From the NCBI GenBank assembly GCA_045637205.1, contig JAZTYY010000058.1, forward strand, positions 1 through 36,549: a stretch of DNA of 36,549 nt, written 5' to 3'. The DNA comes from RGIG4608 sp045637205. GTDB taxonomy: Bacteria; Bacillota; Clostridia; Oscillospirales; CAG-272. Positions 1 to 7,579 of the stretch are shown here, piece by piece. The notes beneath the pieces are model-generated. The model was given only the letters and a program-made list of their open reading frames with translations, did no database searches and had not been told where the DNA came from. Position 1 is the stretch's first letter. Every line of letters starts with the position of its first letter. A program made the translations under genes and the position numbers.

Positions 1-26
1 TTTCACAAACCGTGTTCTCCTCATCC

Positions 27-60
27 ACCGCAAGCGGTCCCCCTTCCCCGCTGGGGAAGG
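27..60. repeat. Palindromic repeat-like element at left edge
   Basis: Two adjacent perfect inverted repeats are visible: ACCGC-AA-GCGGT at 27-38 and CCTTCCCC-GCT-GGGGAAGG at 42-60. The stretch is much more GC-rich than the AT-rich sequence that follows. From memory, very similar palindromic intergenic units recur in many Clostridia genomes, so I read it as the end of a dispersed REP/MITE-like element, possibly cut by the window edge. It could instead be the terminator of a gene to the left, but no T-run follows the second hairpin. Only one copy is present here. Confidence 0.5.
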
Positions 61-150
61 CACAGATAAATCCCAATTTATTAAATAAAAGTATAATTTA
101 ATATGTTCTAAGCATACTATATTATGGAAATAACAAAAAAGGAGTATTGT

Positions 151-1428
151 ATGAATCCGTTTAATGAAAAAGGTATTATGCCTGAGCGCGCGCTGATGGA
201 TTGGAAGGAAATGTATCCTGTATCCTATGACAAAAGGGTGGTAGATCCATACACTAAAACACGAATAATTCTTATGAATGGAACTGAGTTTGAGGCAAAT
301 TGGTTCTCACATAACTTTGCTCGTCATTGTGGTGATAATGATCTTCGCCGTGAGCTAGCATTAACACGTGAAATTGAAAAGCAACAGCAGCTTAAGGTTT
401 CACTTTTGAAGCCTATAAACGAGAGTGTGCTTGAGCACACCATCGGGTATGAGCAATTAGCTGTTGACCTTACTGCCGAGCTTGCAAAAAGGGAGAAGGA
501 CTGTAACGTAAAAAAGGCACTTGATTTCGCATTGCTTGAGGATTTTGACCATCTTTACAGATATGCCAATCTTCTTGATATGACTGAGGGAAGTGATCCT
601 GCTCATCTTGTAGGGAAATATACCGAAATTATGCCCGGCAGACCTACAATCTCACACCATAGATATCCGAAGGATAATGTTCGTAAGAGCATTAATTCCA
701 AGCTGGCGGATGTCCAAACAGTTCTTGATACAATGATTATTACAGCTGCCGAACAGCAGACGATGAACTATTACATGAACGTTACAAATTTTGCTTGTAA
801 TGATATGGCACGAAAAATGTATCAAGAAATTGCTCTTGTTGAAGAAGAACACGTTACTCATTATGAATCCCTTATGGATCCAAATTCCACTTGGTTAGAA
901 ATGCTTTTATGGCACGAATATTGTGAGTGTTATCTATATTGGTCGTGTTATATGACCGAGACTGATACCTATATCAAATGCTTTTGGGAGCATAATCTTT
1001 ATACGGAGATAGGACATCTTCACAAGGCGCGTGAACTACTTGAAAAATATGAGGGTAAGCAGTGGCAACAGGTGATACCCTGTGGAGAATTTCCGGCACC
1101 CATTTCACTTCATGAAAACATTGACTATGTCAGAAAAATACTTGCTGACACAGTGCAATATACAACGGGCAGAGATAACACTTATACTAAGATTGAATTC
1201 CTTTCAAAAAATGCGGATTTCTTCAGTTTTCAGAAGACGACTAATCCCACCACTGATATTGTACCGTCCCACAATGTGATAGAAAATTATATCCGACGTC
1301 ATCGACATGATTATCGATTCGAGGTGGATGAAAATCCAATACCTGCACTTCGTGACAGACGCTGCGACAATACAGATGTTGGTCGTGTTTCGGGAGCTGC
1401 CGATTCTACTGATTTTTTCTGTAATTAA
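151..1428 (+). CDS. Ferritin-like (predicted diiron) protein of unknown function
   Basis: A soluble protein of 425 residues with no signal peptide or membrane segment. It is helical and carries spaced carboxylate/histidine pairs typical of ferritin-like four-helix bundles: LLEDFDH (ExxxH), AAEQQTMNYY, LVEEEHVTHYE (ExxH), LLWHEYCE and WEHNLYTEIGHLHKA. These could hold one or two diiron sites, in the manner of rubrerythrin-like or ferritin-like families; the exact family is not recognised. The start at 151 is chosen because AAAGGAG at 138-144 lies six bases upstream; an ATG at 124 has no ribosome site. A TATAAT at 92-97 could be a -10 box but has no clear -35. The gene is monocistronic, ending at a terminator. 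The fold is inferred from motif pattern only; oxidase, reductase or metal storage are all possible. Confidence 0.6.
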   Translation: MNPFNEKGIMPERALMDWKEMYPVSYDKRVVDPYTKTRIILMNGTEFEANWFSHNFARHCGDNDLRRELALTREIEKQQQLKVSLLKPINESVLEHTIGYEQLAVDLTAELAKREKDCNVKKALDFALLEDFDHLYRYANLLDMTEGSDPAHLVGKYTEIMPGRPTISHHRYPKDNVRKSINSKLADVQTVLDTMIITAAEQQTMNYYMNVTNFACNDMARKMYQEIALVEEEHVTHYESLMDPNSTWLEMLLWHEYCECYLYWSCYMTETDTYIKCFWEHNLYTEIGHLHKARELLEKYEGKQWQQVIPCGEFPAPISLHENIDYVRKILADTVQYTTGRDNTYTKIEFLSKNADFFSFQKTTNPTTDIVPSHNVIENYIRRHRHDYRFEVDENPIPALRDRRCDNTDVGRVSGAADSTDFFCN

Positions 1429-1469
1429 AAACGAGAATGTTATAAAATTTGCAAAAAATACCCACAAAA

Positions 1470-1499
1470 AACCACCGTTTTTTAAATGGTGGTTCTTTT
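1470..1499 (+). terminator. Intrinsic terminator after ferritin-like gene
   Basis: AACCACC (1470-1476) pairs with GGTGGTT (1488-1494) around an 11-base loop, followed by the short T-rich tract CTTTTG. It lies 42 bases after the stop codon and separates this gene from the dcw promoter. Confidence 0.65.
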
Positions 1500-1584
1500 G
1501 ATGTTAAAAAGGTAAATTCATAAAATAAATACAAAATGTTCACAAAAAATTAATAATTTTTTAAAACTTTTTTTGAAAAAACTA

Positions 1585-1613
1585 TTGCATTTTTGCTTTA
1601 TATTTAGTATAAT
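1585..1613 (+). promoter_or_regulatory. Sigma-A promoter of the mraZ/dcw operon
   Basis: TTGCAT at 1585-1590 and a perfect TATAAT at 1608-1613 are separated by 17 bases, in an AT-rich region. It leaves a 5' leader of about 85 bases before mraZ that contains the AAAGTG repeats. Confidence 0.75.
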
Positions 1614-1642
1614 AGTGATGCACTGTGGTGAAAAATCCCACG

Positions 1643-1658
1643 AAAGTGACTAAAAGTG
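1643..1658 (+). promoter_or_regulatory. Putative MraZ operator (AAAGTG direct repeats)
   Basis: Two AAAGTG boxes (1643-1648 and 1653-1658) are spaced exactly 10 bp apart, one DNA turn, just downstream of the -10 box; a related GTGGTG lies at 1625-1630. MraZ family regulators are known to bind short GTG-containing direct repeats at about this pitch in front of their own gene. Autoregulation by the adjacent mraZ product is therefore inferred. Confidence 0.55.
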
Positions 1659-1704
1659 GTGAATTTCAAGTTTTCACCCATCCCAATGAAAGGAGTTCAT
1701 GGAT

Positions 1705-2127
1705 ATGTTGTCGAACAATTTCAAGCATAACGTTGATGCTAAAAACCGTCTTTTCGTACCTGCGAAATATCGTGAAGAGCTTGGTGAAACATTTGTTGTT
1801 TCTCAAAGCATCCGCGGAAATTATCTCAAAATCTATTCCCACGCTGAATGGGAAAAGTACATAGCACCCATTAAGCTCCTTCCTCGTAAGACAAGTGAAG
1901 AAGCACTTCGTTTCTTGATCGGTAATTCAATTGAGGTTTCTCCTGATGGTCAGGGAAGAATAATCCTTCCTCCCACAATGCTTCAGTTTGCGTCCATCAC
2001 AAAGGGAACAGTAATTATCGGTTGTGGAGATTATGCAGAGATTTGGGCTGAAGAAACTTATGAAAACAATCAGGCTGAGCAGGATATGGAATCACTTCGT
2101 GCTGCTCTTGAAGATTGCGGACTTTAA
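1705..2127 (+). CDS. mraZ: Transcriptional regulator MraZ
   Basis: A DNA-binding regulator of the dcw cluster; family members form rings and bind direct repeats upstream of mraZ. The 140-residue protein shows the two tandem SpoVT/AbrB-like halves: DAKNRLFVPAKYRE near the N-terminus and SPDGQGRIILPPTM near residue 75. Length is normal for the family. AAAGGAG at 1689-1695 is only three bases from an ATG at 1699 but nine from the ATG at 1705, so 1705 is preferred; 1699 would add Met-Asp. It is the first gene of the operon, and its stop codon lies two bases before rsmH, the conserved mraZ-rsmH pair. Confidence 0.93.
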   Translation: MLSNNFKHNVDAKNRLFVPAKYREELGETFVVSQSIRGNYLKIYSHAEWEKYIAPIKLLPRKTSEEALRFLIGNSIEVSPDGQGRIILPPTMLQFASITKGTVIIGCGDYAEIWAEETYENNQAEQDMESLRAALEDCGL

Positions 2128-2129
2128 TT

Positions 2130-3056
2130 ATGAGTGAATTTTCACATTTTTCCGTGCTCTTGAACGAGTGCATTGAAAATCTTAACATAAACCCCAATGG
2201 CATTTATGTTGACGGTACCGCAGGTGGTGCAGGTCACTCTTCAAAAATTGCCGAAAGGCTTGAAGGTGGATTGCTTATCCCCATCGACCAGGACGAAGAT
2301 GCCATTAAGGTTGTAACTGAGAGACTTGCTCCTTTTGGAGAAAAGGTTAGAGTTGTTAGAGATAATTTTTCAAGCATCAAAGATGTTCTTGATAATCTCG
2401 GCATTGAAAAAATTGACGGTCTTCTTTTGGACCTTGGCGTTTCATCGTATCAGCTTGATACTGCTGAACGTGGCTTCTCTTATATGGCTGATGCTCCTCT
2501 TGATATGAGAATGGACAATAGAGCAGCAAGAAGCGCATACAACGTTGTCAATGATTATTTCGCTGATGAGCTTAAAAAAGTAATTTACGAATTTGGTGAA
2601 GAAAGATTCGCCCCCAAAATCGTTACAGGAATCATAAACGCAAGGCCCATTCAAACAACTGGTGAGCTTGTTGAGGTGATTAAGAAATCCCTTCCTTCCT
2701 TCGCGAGAAAGGAAGAGTGGAGCTCGGTTAAACGAGTTTTCCAAGCAATAAGAATTGAAGTTAACAAGGAACTTGACGTTATCGCGCCGACCATTGAAGC
2801 GGCGGTTAACAGAATGAACAAGGGTGGACGAATTGTTATAATCACCTTCCACTCCCTTGAGGACAGAATTGTTAAGCAAACCTTTAATTCGCTCGCCTTG
2901 GGATGTACTTGTCCAAAGGATTTTCCTGTATGTGTTTGCGGGAATCAACCCAAAATAAAAATAATCACAAAGAAGCCAATACTTCCAAGTGATGAGGAGC
3001 TTGCGATTAACAGTCGTTCAAAAAGCGCAAAGCTTAGGGTTGCAGAAAAAATATAA
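2130..3056 (+). CDS. rsmH: 16S rRNA (cytosine-1402-N4)-methyltransferase RsmH
   Basis: Uses S-adenosylmethionine to methylate N4 of C1402 in 16S rRNA, in the ribosome decoding centre. The 308-residue product has the family length. Visible motifs are the SAM-binding DGTAGGAGHS near residue 34, LLLDLGVSSYQLD followed by PLDMRMD, and TFHSLEDRIVKQ, with the usual NSRSKSAKLRVAEK C-terminus. There is a CxCPxxFPVCVC cysteine group before the C-terminus, common in Firmicutes RsmH. The ATG at 2130 is chosen because it starts with the family-typical FSHFSVLL sequence and is coupled to the mraZ stop. An upstream in-frame TTG at 2115 would overlap mraZ. Upstream ribosome-site sequence is weak, consistent with translational coupling. 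Confidence 0.95.
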   Translation: MSEFSHFSVLLNECIENLNINPNGIYVDGTAGGAGHSSKIAERLEGGLLIPIDQDEDAIKVVTERLAPFGEKVRVVRDNFSSIKDVLDNLGIEKIDGLLLDLGVSSYQLDTAERGFSYMADAPLDMRMDNRAARSAYNVVNDYFADELKKVIYEFGEERFAPKIVTGIINARPIQTTGELVEVIKKSLPSFARKEEWSSVKRVFQAIRIEVNKELDVIAPTIEAAVNRMNKGGRIVIITFHSLEDRIVKQTFNSLALGCTCPKDFPVCVCGNQPKIKIITKKPILPSDEELAINSRSKSAKLRVAEKI

Positions 3057-3073
3057 AGGAAAGGAAGCCTGAT

Positions 3074-3568
3074 ATGAAAAAGGTTCCTTTAAAAAATAGT
3101 GATTCAAAAAATAATAAAACAATCACTCAAAAAATAAAAGAGGTTGCCAAGGTTGCGGCAAAGACGTGGATACCTCTTGAAGAGAGAAAAGAAGAAAAAT
3201 ATGCTAAGGGTGGCGCAACAAAGCTCCCGGGCACTCTTATAGTAGCTATATTAGTAATCACAGTTTCACTTTTGATGATAGTTGGTTCATCCGTTTTGGT
3301 TGAATCGGCTAAAGGTGAGCAAAATGATCTTGAATATGAAATTTCTAAGCTTGATGCCGAAATTGCTGAGCTTCGTACCGATCTTGATAAAAAGAATGCT
3401 GAGGCTGATATTGAGATTTTCGCTAAGGAAGAGCTTGGAATGATTAAACAAGAGCATGTGAATTTTGAATATATAAATAGTAACAAAACTGATGAGCTTG
3501 AAAAAAGAGAAGCAAACAAGGTTTCTTTTGGCTCATTAATTGAATGGATTTTTCAGCAATTTAAATGA
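3074..3568 (+). CDS. ftsL: FtsL/DivIC-like cell division protein
   Basis: A bitopic divisome protein of 164 residues; FtsL-type proteins assemble with FtsQ/DivIB and activate the FtsW-PBP synthase at the septum. The first 50 residues are basic and cytoplasmic. A membrane segment spans about 53-75, followed by a coiled coil at about 79-112 with acidic/hydrophobic heptads, then AKEELGMIKQ, a motif seen in FtsL/DivIC (septum formation initiator) proteins. Sequence alone does not cleanly separate FtsL from DivIC, but the slot between rsmH and the PBP gene is the classical ftsL position. A strong AAAGGAAAGGAAG lies upstream of ATG 3074. It is followed by 217 bases without a gene that contain two RNA structures. 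Confidence 0.8.
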   Translation: MKKVPLKNSDSKNNKTITQKIKEVAKVAAKTWIPLEERKEEKYAKGGATKLPGTLIVAILVITVSLLMIVGSSVLVESAKGEQNDLEYEISKLDAEIAELRTDLDKKNAEADIEIFAKEELGMIKQEHVNFEYINSNKTDELEKREANKVSFGSLIEWIFQQFK

Positions 3569-3583
3569 AAAATCATAAAACTT

Positions 3584-3610
3584 GCCTTCTTGGAATAATA
3601 TAAAGAAGGC
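3584..3610 (+). other. Hairpin after ftsL (possible partial terminator)
   Basis: GCCTTCTT (3584-3591) pairs perfectly with AAGAAGGC (3603-3610) around an 11-base A/T loop. The following GGATTTCTTTCC is only partly T-rich, so termination would be weak. It may be an attenuator or processing site between ftsL and the PBP gene. Confidence 0.45.
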
Positions 3611-3638
3611 GGATTTCTTTCCATTTGCCACACTTGAA

Positions 3639-3737
3639 AAACGGTGAAGAGCAATCCGTGCGTCTTACGTGGAGGTTTGACGCAAGGAACGGAGCAAAAG
3701 CAACGGCCCATTTGCTTGAATCCGGCTCTCACCGTTT
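3639..3737 (+). ncRNA. Unassigned structured RNA, three-way junction
   Basis: The closing helix pairs AAACGGTG (3639-3646) plus AGAGC (3648-3652) with GCTCT plus CACCGTTT (3725-3737), with one bulged A. Inside are two arms: TCCGT/ACGGA (3655-3659 with 3689-3693) stacked on GCGTC/GACGC (3660-3664 with 3679-3683) around a 14-base loop, and AAGCAA/TTGCTT (3698-3703 with 3712-3717) closed by CGGCCCAT. ACGGA can alternatively pair with TCCG at 3721-3724, so two exclusive folds exist. The closing helix is followed by ATTTTT, so it could act as a terminator. It does not match any riboswitch consensus I can recall. It lies upstream of the PBP gene inside the dcw operon, so it may be a leader regulator or a small RNA. 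Confidence 0.55.
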
Positions 3738-3785
3738 ATTTTTCATAATTTAGGAAAGGCGAATAGGAAAAAGGAGCGTGATGAT

Positions 3786-6050
3786 ATGAATAATCAATCC
3801 ATAAGTCACGAAAGATTAAAAAGAGCTACCATAGTTCTTGTGGGACTGTTGCTTGTGTTTGCAATACTCCTTGGAAGAATTTTTTGGATACAAACGGTTG
3901 ACTTCGATAAATATCTTTCGAATGTCATGGATCAAATAACAACCCAATCCTCGGTGGCTGCCGAGCGTGGAACAATCTATGATAGAAATGGCAATGTGCT
4001 TGCTACTAACATAACAACATATAGAATCTTCATTTCACCTTCTTCAATTCTTAATAATCAAGAGGAAGCTGACAGGGATGGAGAAAGCGTAAATTATGCT
4101 GAAGATATTTCAAGTGGTTTGGCTGAAATATTGAATCTTAATTACGAGGATATATACGAACAAACAAAGCTCACAAGATATCATGATAGAACAATTGCAA
4201 GAAATGTTTTTGATGAAAAAACCGATGAGGTAAGAAAGTTCATAAATGATAATGATTATGGAGATATGATCCATATTCAAGCAATGAGCACAAGATACTA
4301 CCCCAATTCCGAGCTTGGATCATCCGTTATTGGATTTACAAATTCTGATGGTGACGGTCTTTACGGACTTGAGGCACAGTATGACAAGATACTTGCGGGA
4401 ACGGATGGCTATTACGTAACGGCGCGAGATTCCTACGGAAACGAGATGCCTTATGAATATGAAAGCTACATTCCTGCGCAAAACGGTGGAAATCTTACAA
4501 CAACAATAGATGCTTATATACAGCAATGCCTTGAAGAACAGTTGCTTGCAACTGTTGCTGAGTGTGGAGCTCAAAATAGAGCCTGCGGTGTAGTAGTAAA
4601 CGTTAAAACAGGAGCCATTCTTGCAATGGCAACCATTCCCGGATTTGATTTAAACGATCCTTGGACACTTAATGAATATTATTCCAACTTCCTTTTGGAA
4701 GATGGACTTATAGAAGGTACCGAAGAATATAACAAGGCGAGACAGGAATATCTTATGGAAATGTGGCGAAACAAAGCTGTTTCGGATTCCTACATTCCCG
4801 GATCAACATTTAAGGTTGTTTCTTCGTCAATGGCTCTTACTGAAAACAAGGTTCAGCTTACTGACAGTGTTTTCTGTGGGGGATATCGCCATATGTTTGG
4901 GCACACAATACATTGTCACGTTACTGACGGTCACGGAGATTTGACCTTCCCGCAGGGACTTGTTCAATCTTGTAACGTGTGGTTTATGGAAATTGGTGAG
5001 CGTCTTGGAAAAGAGCCCTTCTACGATTATTTCAGATCATTTGGCTATCTTGAAAAAACAGGGATAGATCTTCCCGGTGAAGGTAACAGTGTTATAAAGA
5101 CTGAAAATGATATGACCGATCTTGATCTTGGAATTTATGCATTCGGTCAAAACTTTAATATCACACCAATTCAGCACGTTATGGCAATTGCCGCTGTTGC
5201 AAACGGTGGATATTTGATTGAACCCTATCTCGTTGAACAAATTACCGATAACGATGGCAATGTAACCTATCAGCACGAAACTGAGGTTAAGCGTCAGGTT
5301 ATAAGCCAAGAGGTTTGTGATAAGCTTGGAATTATTCTTGAAGAGGGTGTTTCAGGTGATGGTGGTGCTAAAAACGTTTATGTAGCAGGTTATAAAATTG
5401 CTGCTAAAACAGGAACCAGTGAGAAAAAGGGAACTGAAATTCGCGTTGAAAACGTTAAACCATATATTTGCTCTTGTGTGGCATTTGCTCCTGCAGATGA
5501 TCCTGAAATTGCAATTCTCATTATGGTAGACGAACCAAGCCAGGGTGTGCTTTACGGAAGCGTTATCGCAGCTCCTTATATGGGTGCTCTTATGGAGGAT
5601 ATTCTTCCTCATATCGGCGTTGAAAAAGACGTTTCAATGGATAACAGTGTAAAAGTTCCTTACCTTATGGGAATGACAATTGAAGATGCAATTCTTCAAG
5701 CTGAGGATTACGATTATGAAATCATCGTAAAAGGTGATGGAAAATATGTAACTAATCAAGTTCCAAGAGGAAGCACAGTAATCGATAGAACAAATAAAAT
5801 TATTACCTTATATACCGGAGATGCTGATGAGGAGCAAACAGTTACCGTTCCCAACCTTGTTGGAAAGGGCGCGTTTGCTGCCAACCAAATGCTTGTTAAT
5901 TCAAAGCTGAACATATGCATTGATGGAACTGATAACTATATGAGCGGTGCAGGCGCGATAGTAATTGAGCAATCAATTCCTGCAGGTACAAAGGTATCAC
6001 CCGGCACTGTGGTGACGGTAACCTTTAGATATTTAGACCCCGACGAATAA
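3786..6050 (+). CDS. ftsI: Class B penicillin-binding protein with two PASTA domains (FtsI/SpoVD type)
   Basis: A peptidoglycan transpeptidase that cross-links septal murein with FtsW. The 754-residue protein has a membrane anchor at about 15-36, the PBP dimerisation domain opening with AERGTIYDRNGNVLA (about 55-69), and a transpeptidase domain. The catalytic motifs are STFK (nucleophile Ser340), SCN (395-397) and KTG (541-543). Two C-terminal PASTA repeats start near VPYLMGMTIEDA and VPNLVGKGAFAA; these bind muropeptide or beta-lactam-like ligands in relatives. AGGAG at 3772-3776 sits nine bases from the start. Two PASTA domains are found in division PBP2B-like enzymes, and one or two in sporulation SpoVD. 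As this is the only PBP in the cluster, the division role is favoured, but sporulation cannot be excluded. Confidence 0.9.
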   Translation: MNNQSISHERLKRATIVLVGLLLVFAILLGRIFWIQTVDFDKYLSNVMDQITTQSSVAAERGTIYDRNGNVLATNITTYRIFISPSSILNNQEEADRDGESVNYAEDISSGLAEILNLNYEDIYEQTKLTRYHDRTIARNVFDEKTDEVRKFINDNDYGDMIHIQAMSTRYYPNSELGSSVIGFTNSDGDGLYGLEAQYDKILAGTDGYYVTARDSYGNEMPYEYESYIPAQNGGNLTTTIDAYIQQCLEEQLLATVAECGAQNRACGVVVNVKTGAILAMATIPGFDLNDPWTLNEYYSNFLLEDGLIEGTEEYNKARQEYLMEMWRNKAVSDSYIPGSTFKVVSSSMALTENKVQLTDSVFCGGYRHMFGHTIHCHVTDGHGDLTFPQGLVQSCNVWFMEIGERLGKEPFYDYFRSFGYLEKTGIDLPGEGNSVIKTENDMTDLDLGIYAFGQNFNITPIQHVMAIAAVANGGYLIEPYLVEQITDNDGNVTYQHETEVKRQVISQEVCDKLGIILEEGVSGDGGAKNVYVAGYKIAAKTGTSEKKGTEIRVENVKPYICSCVAFAPADDPEIAILIMVDEPSQGVLYGSVIAAPYMGALMEDILPHIGVEKDVSMDNSVKVPYLMGMTIEDAILQAEDYDYEIIVKGDGKYVTNQVPRGSTVIDRTNKIITLYTGDADEEQTVTVPNLVGKGAFAANQMLVNSKLNICIDGTDNYMSGAGAIVIEQSIPAGTKVSPGTVVTVTFRYLDPDE

Positions 6051-6088
6051 AAGGAAGTTTAAAAAAGTTTCTCAAAAAGGAGTGCTTT

Positions 6089-7579
6089 ATGAAGCTTTCA
6101 GACATTTGTCAAAAAACAAATATCAACTGTCCCAAGCATCTTGAAAACTTAGAAATCTTGGGAATAACTTCAAATTCCAAAAGGGTAGGTGAAGGATATC
6201 TTTTCATTTGCCTTGAGGGAACAAAAACTGACGGTCACAGATATATAAACGATGCACTTTTGAATGGTGCTTCGGCTGTGATTATTCAAAATAAAGAATT
6301 TTCGTGTCAAAATTCCATATTGGTTGATGACACAAGGGCAACACTTGCAAATGCGATGAACGTATTTTGCGGTGAGCCGACTAAAAAACTTAAGTTTATC
6401 GCCGTGACGGGTACAAATGGAAAAACAAGCGTGTCCGTTATGATAAAAAACATATTTGATTATGCAAATATCAAAAGTGAAGTCATCGGAACGCTTAACT
6501 ATTCGTCCTTTCCTAAAAAGCATGATGACCTCACAGCAAATTTCACAACGCCCGATCCTGAGGAGCTTTATCCAATGCTCCGCAGGATCTCGGACGTTGG
6601 AACACAAATTGTGATAATGGAAGCAAGCTCACATGCGCTAAAGCTTAAAAAGCTTGAGCCGATTGAGTTTGAATTTGGAATTTTTACAAATCTTACCGAA
6701 GATCATTTGGATTTTCATTTAACAATGGAAGATTATTTCAACTCGAAACTAAGCTTATTTGATAAGTGTCGACGTGGAATAATAAATATAGATGATCCTT
6801 ACGGAAAAATAATTTTGAATGCTTCTTCTTGCGCTTATATAACCTGCTCGATTAACGAGAGCGCCGATTATAACGCCATTAATATTGTGCACCAAGGTGA
6901 GCGCGGAGTTAAATATACACTAAAAAGTAAAGAAAAACAAATTGACGTATTAAGTAATATCCCCGGTGAATTTTCAGTTTACAATTCAATGCAAGCAATT
7001 GCTTGTGCTGTTGAATTTGGAATAGATGAATATACCATAAGGGATGCCTTCAAAAGCTTCGGTGGAGTCCGTGGAAGACTTGAAAAAATCGATCTTTTTG
7101 AGGGTTGGGGTTTTGCGGCCTTTATAGATTATGCTCACACCCCCGATGCTTTAAAAAAGCTTTTAGAAACGGTCAGCCGATTCAAAAGGGAAGAACAACG
7201 AGTTGTTCTTGTGTTTGGATGTGGCGGTGACCGTGAAAAAGAAAAACGAAAAATAATGGGTGAAATTGCTTCGCAAAATGCTGATTTCGTGATAGTAACA
7301 AACGATAATCCTCGAAGCGAAAATCCCAATTCAATATTAAATCAAATACTTGTGGGAATGAAAGAAAAAAGCAATTTTGCAGTCGTTCCCGATAGAAAAA
7401 GTGCTATTGAATATGCAATAGCAACTGCACGAAAGGGAGATATAATCCTTCTTGCAGGAAAAGGACATGAAGATTACGAGATTAACGCGAATGGCAGAAT
7501 GCCGTTTGATGAGCGTAAAATCTTATACGAAGCGTATAAAAAATACTACGAAAGGAAGTGTATGGACGATGAAAATTAA
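6089..7579 (+). CDS. murE: UDP-MurNAc-tripeptide synthetase MurE (meso-DAP adding)
   Basis: A cytoplasmic Mur ligase that adds the third amino acid to UDP-MurNAc-L-Ala-D-Glu using ATP. The 496 residues include the ATP loop TGTNGKTS (107-114), the substrate-loop region FTTPDPEEL, the predicted carbamylated Lys220 in YFNSKLSLF, and DNPR at 406-409. DNPR is the recognised marker for meso-diaminopimelate rather than lysine, so this organism probably has a DAP-type wall. AAGGAG lies 6 bases before the start at 6089. The last 11 bases overlap the start of murF, indicating coupled translation. Confidence 0.95.
   Translation: MKLSDICQKTNINCPKHLENLEILGITSNSKRVGEGYLFICLEGTKTDGHRYINDALLNGASAVIIQNKEFSCQNSILVDDTRATLANAMNVFCGEPTKKLKFIAVTGTNGKTSVSVMIKNIFDYANIKSEVIGTLNYSSFPKKHDDLTANFTTPDPEELYPMLRRISDVGTQIVIMEASSHALKLKKLEPIEFEFGIFTNLTEDHLDFHLTMEDYFNSKLSLFDKCRRGIINIDDPYGKIILNASSCAYITCSINESADYNAINIVHQGERGVKYTLKSKEKQIDVLSNIPGEFSVYNSMQAIACAVEFGIDEYTIRDAFKSFGGVRGRLEKIDLFEGWGFAAFIDYAHTPDALKKLLETVSRFKREEQRVVLVFGCGGDREKEKRKIMGEIASQNADFVIVTNDNPRSENPNSILNQILVGMKEKSNFAVVPDRKSAIEYAIATARKGDIILLAGKGHEDYEINANGRMPFDERKILYEAYKKYYERKCMDDEN

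Noticed and set aside
2442..2948. Minus-strand open frame inside rsmH
   Set aside because: It is fully contained in a well-conserved gene, has no ribosome site and shows no recognisable motif.
3639..3737. Identification of the three-way-junction RNA as a twister ribozyme or a glycine/yybP-ykoY riboswitch
   Set aside because: Short look-alikes (GGAGG, CGGCCCA) are present, but the conserved order and flanking nucleotides of those classes do not match, so it was left unassigned.
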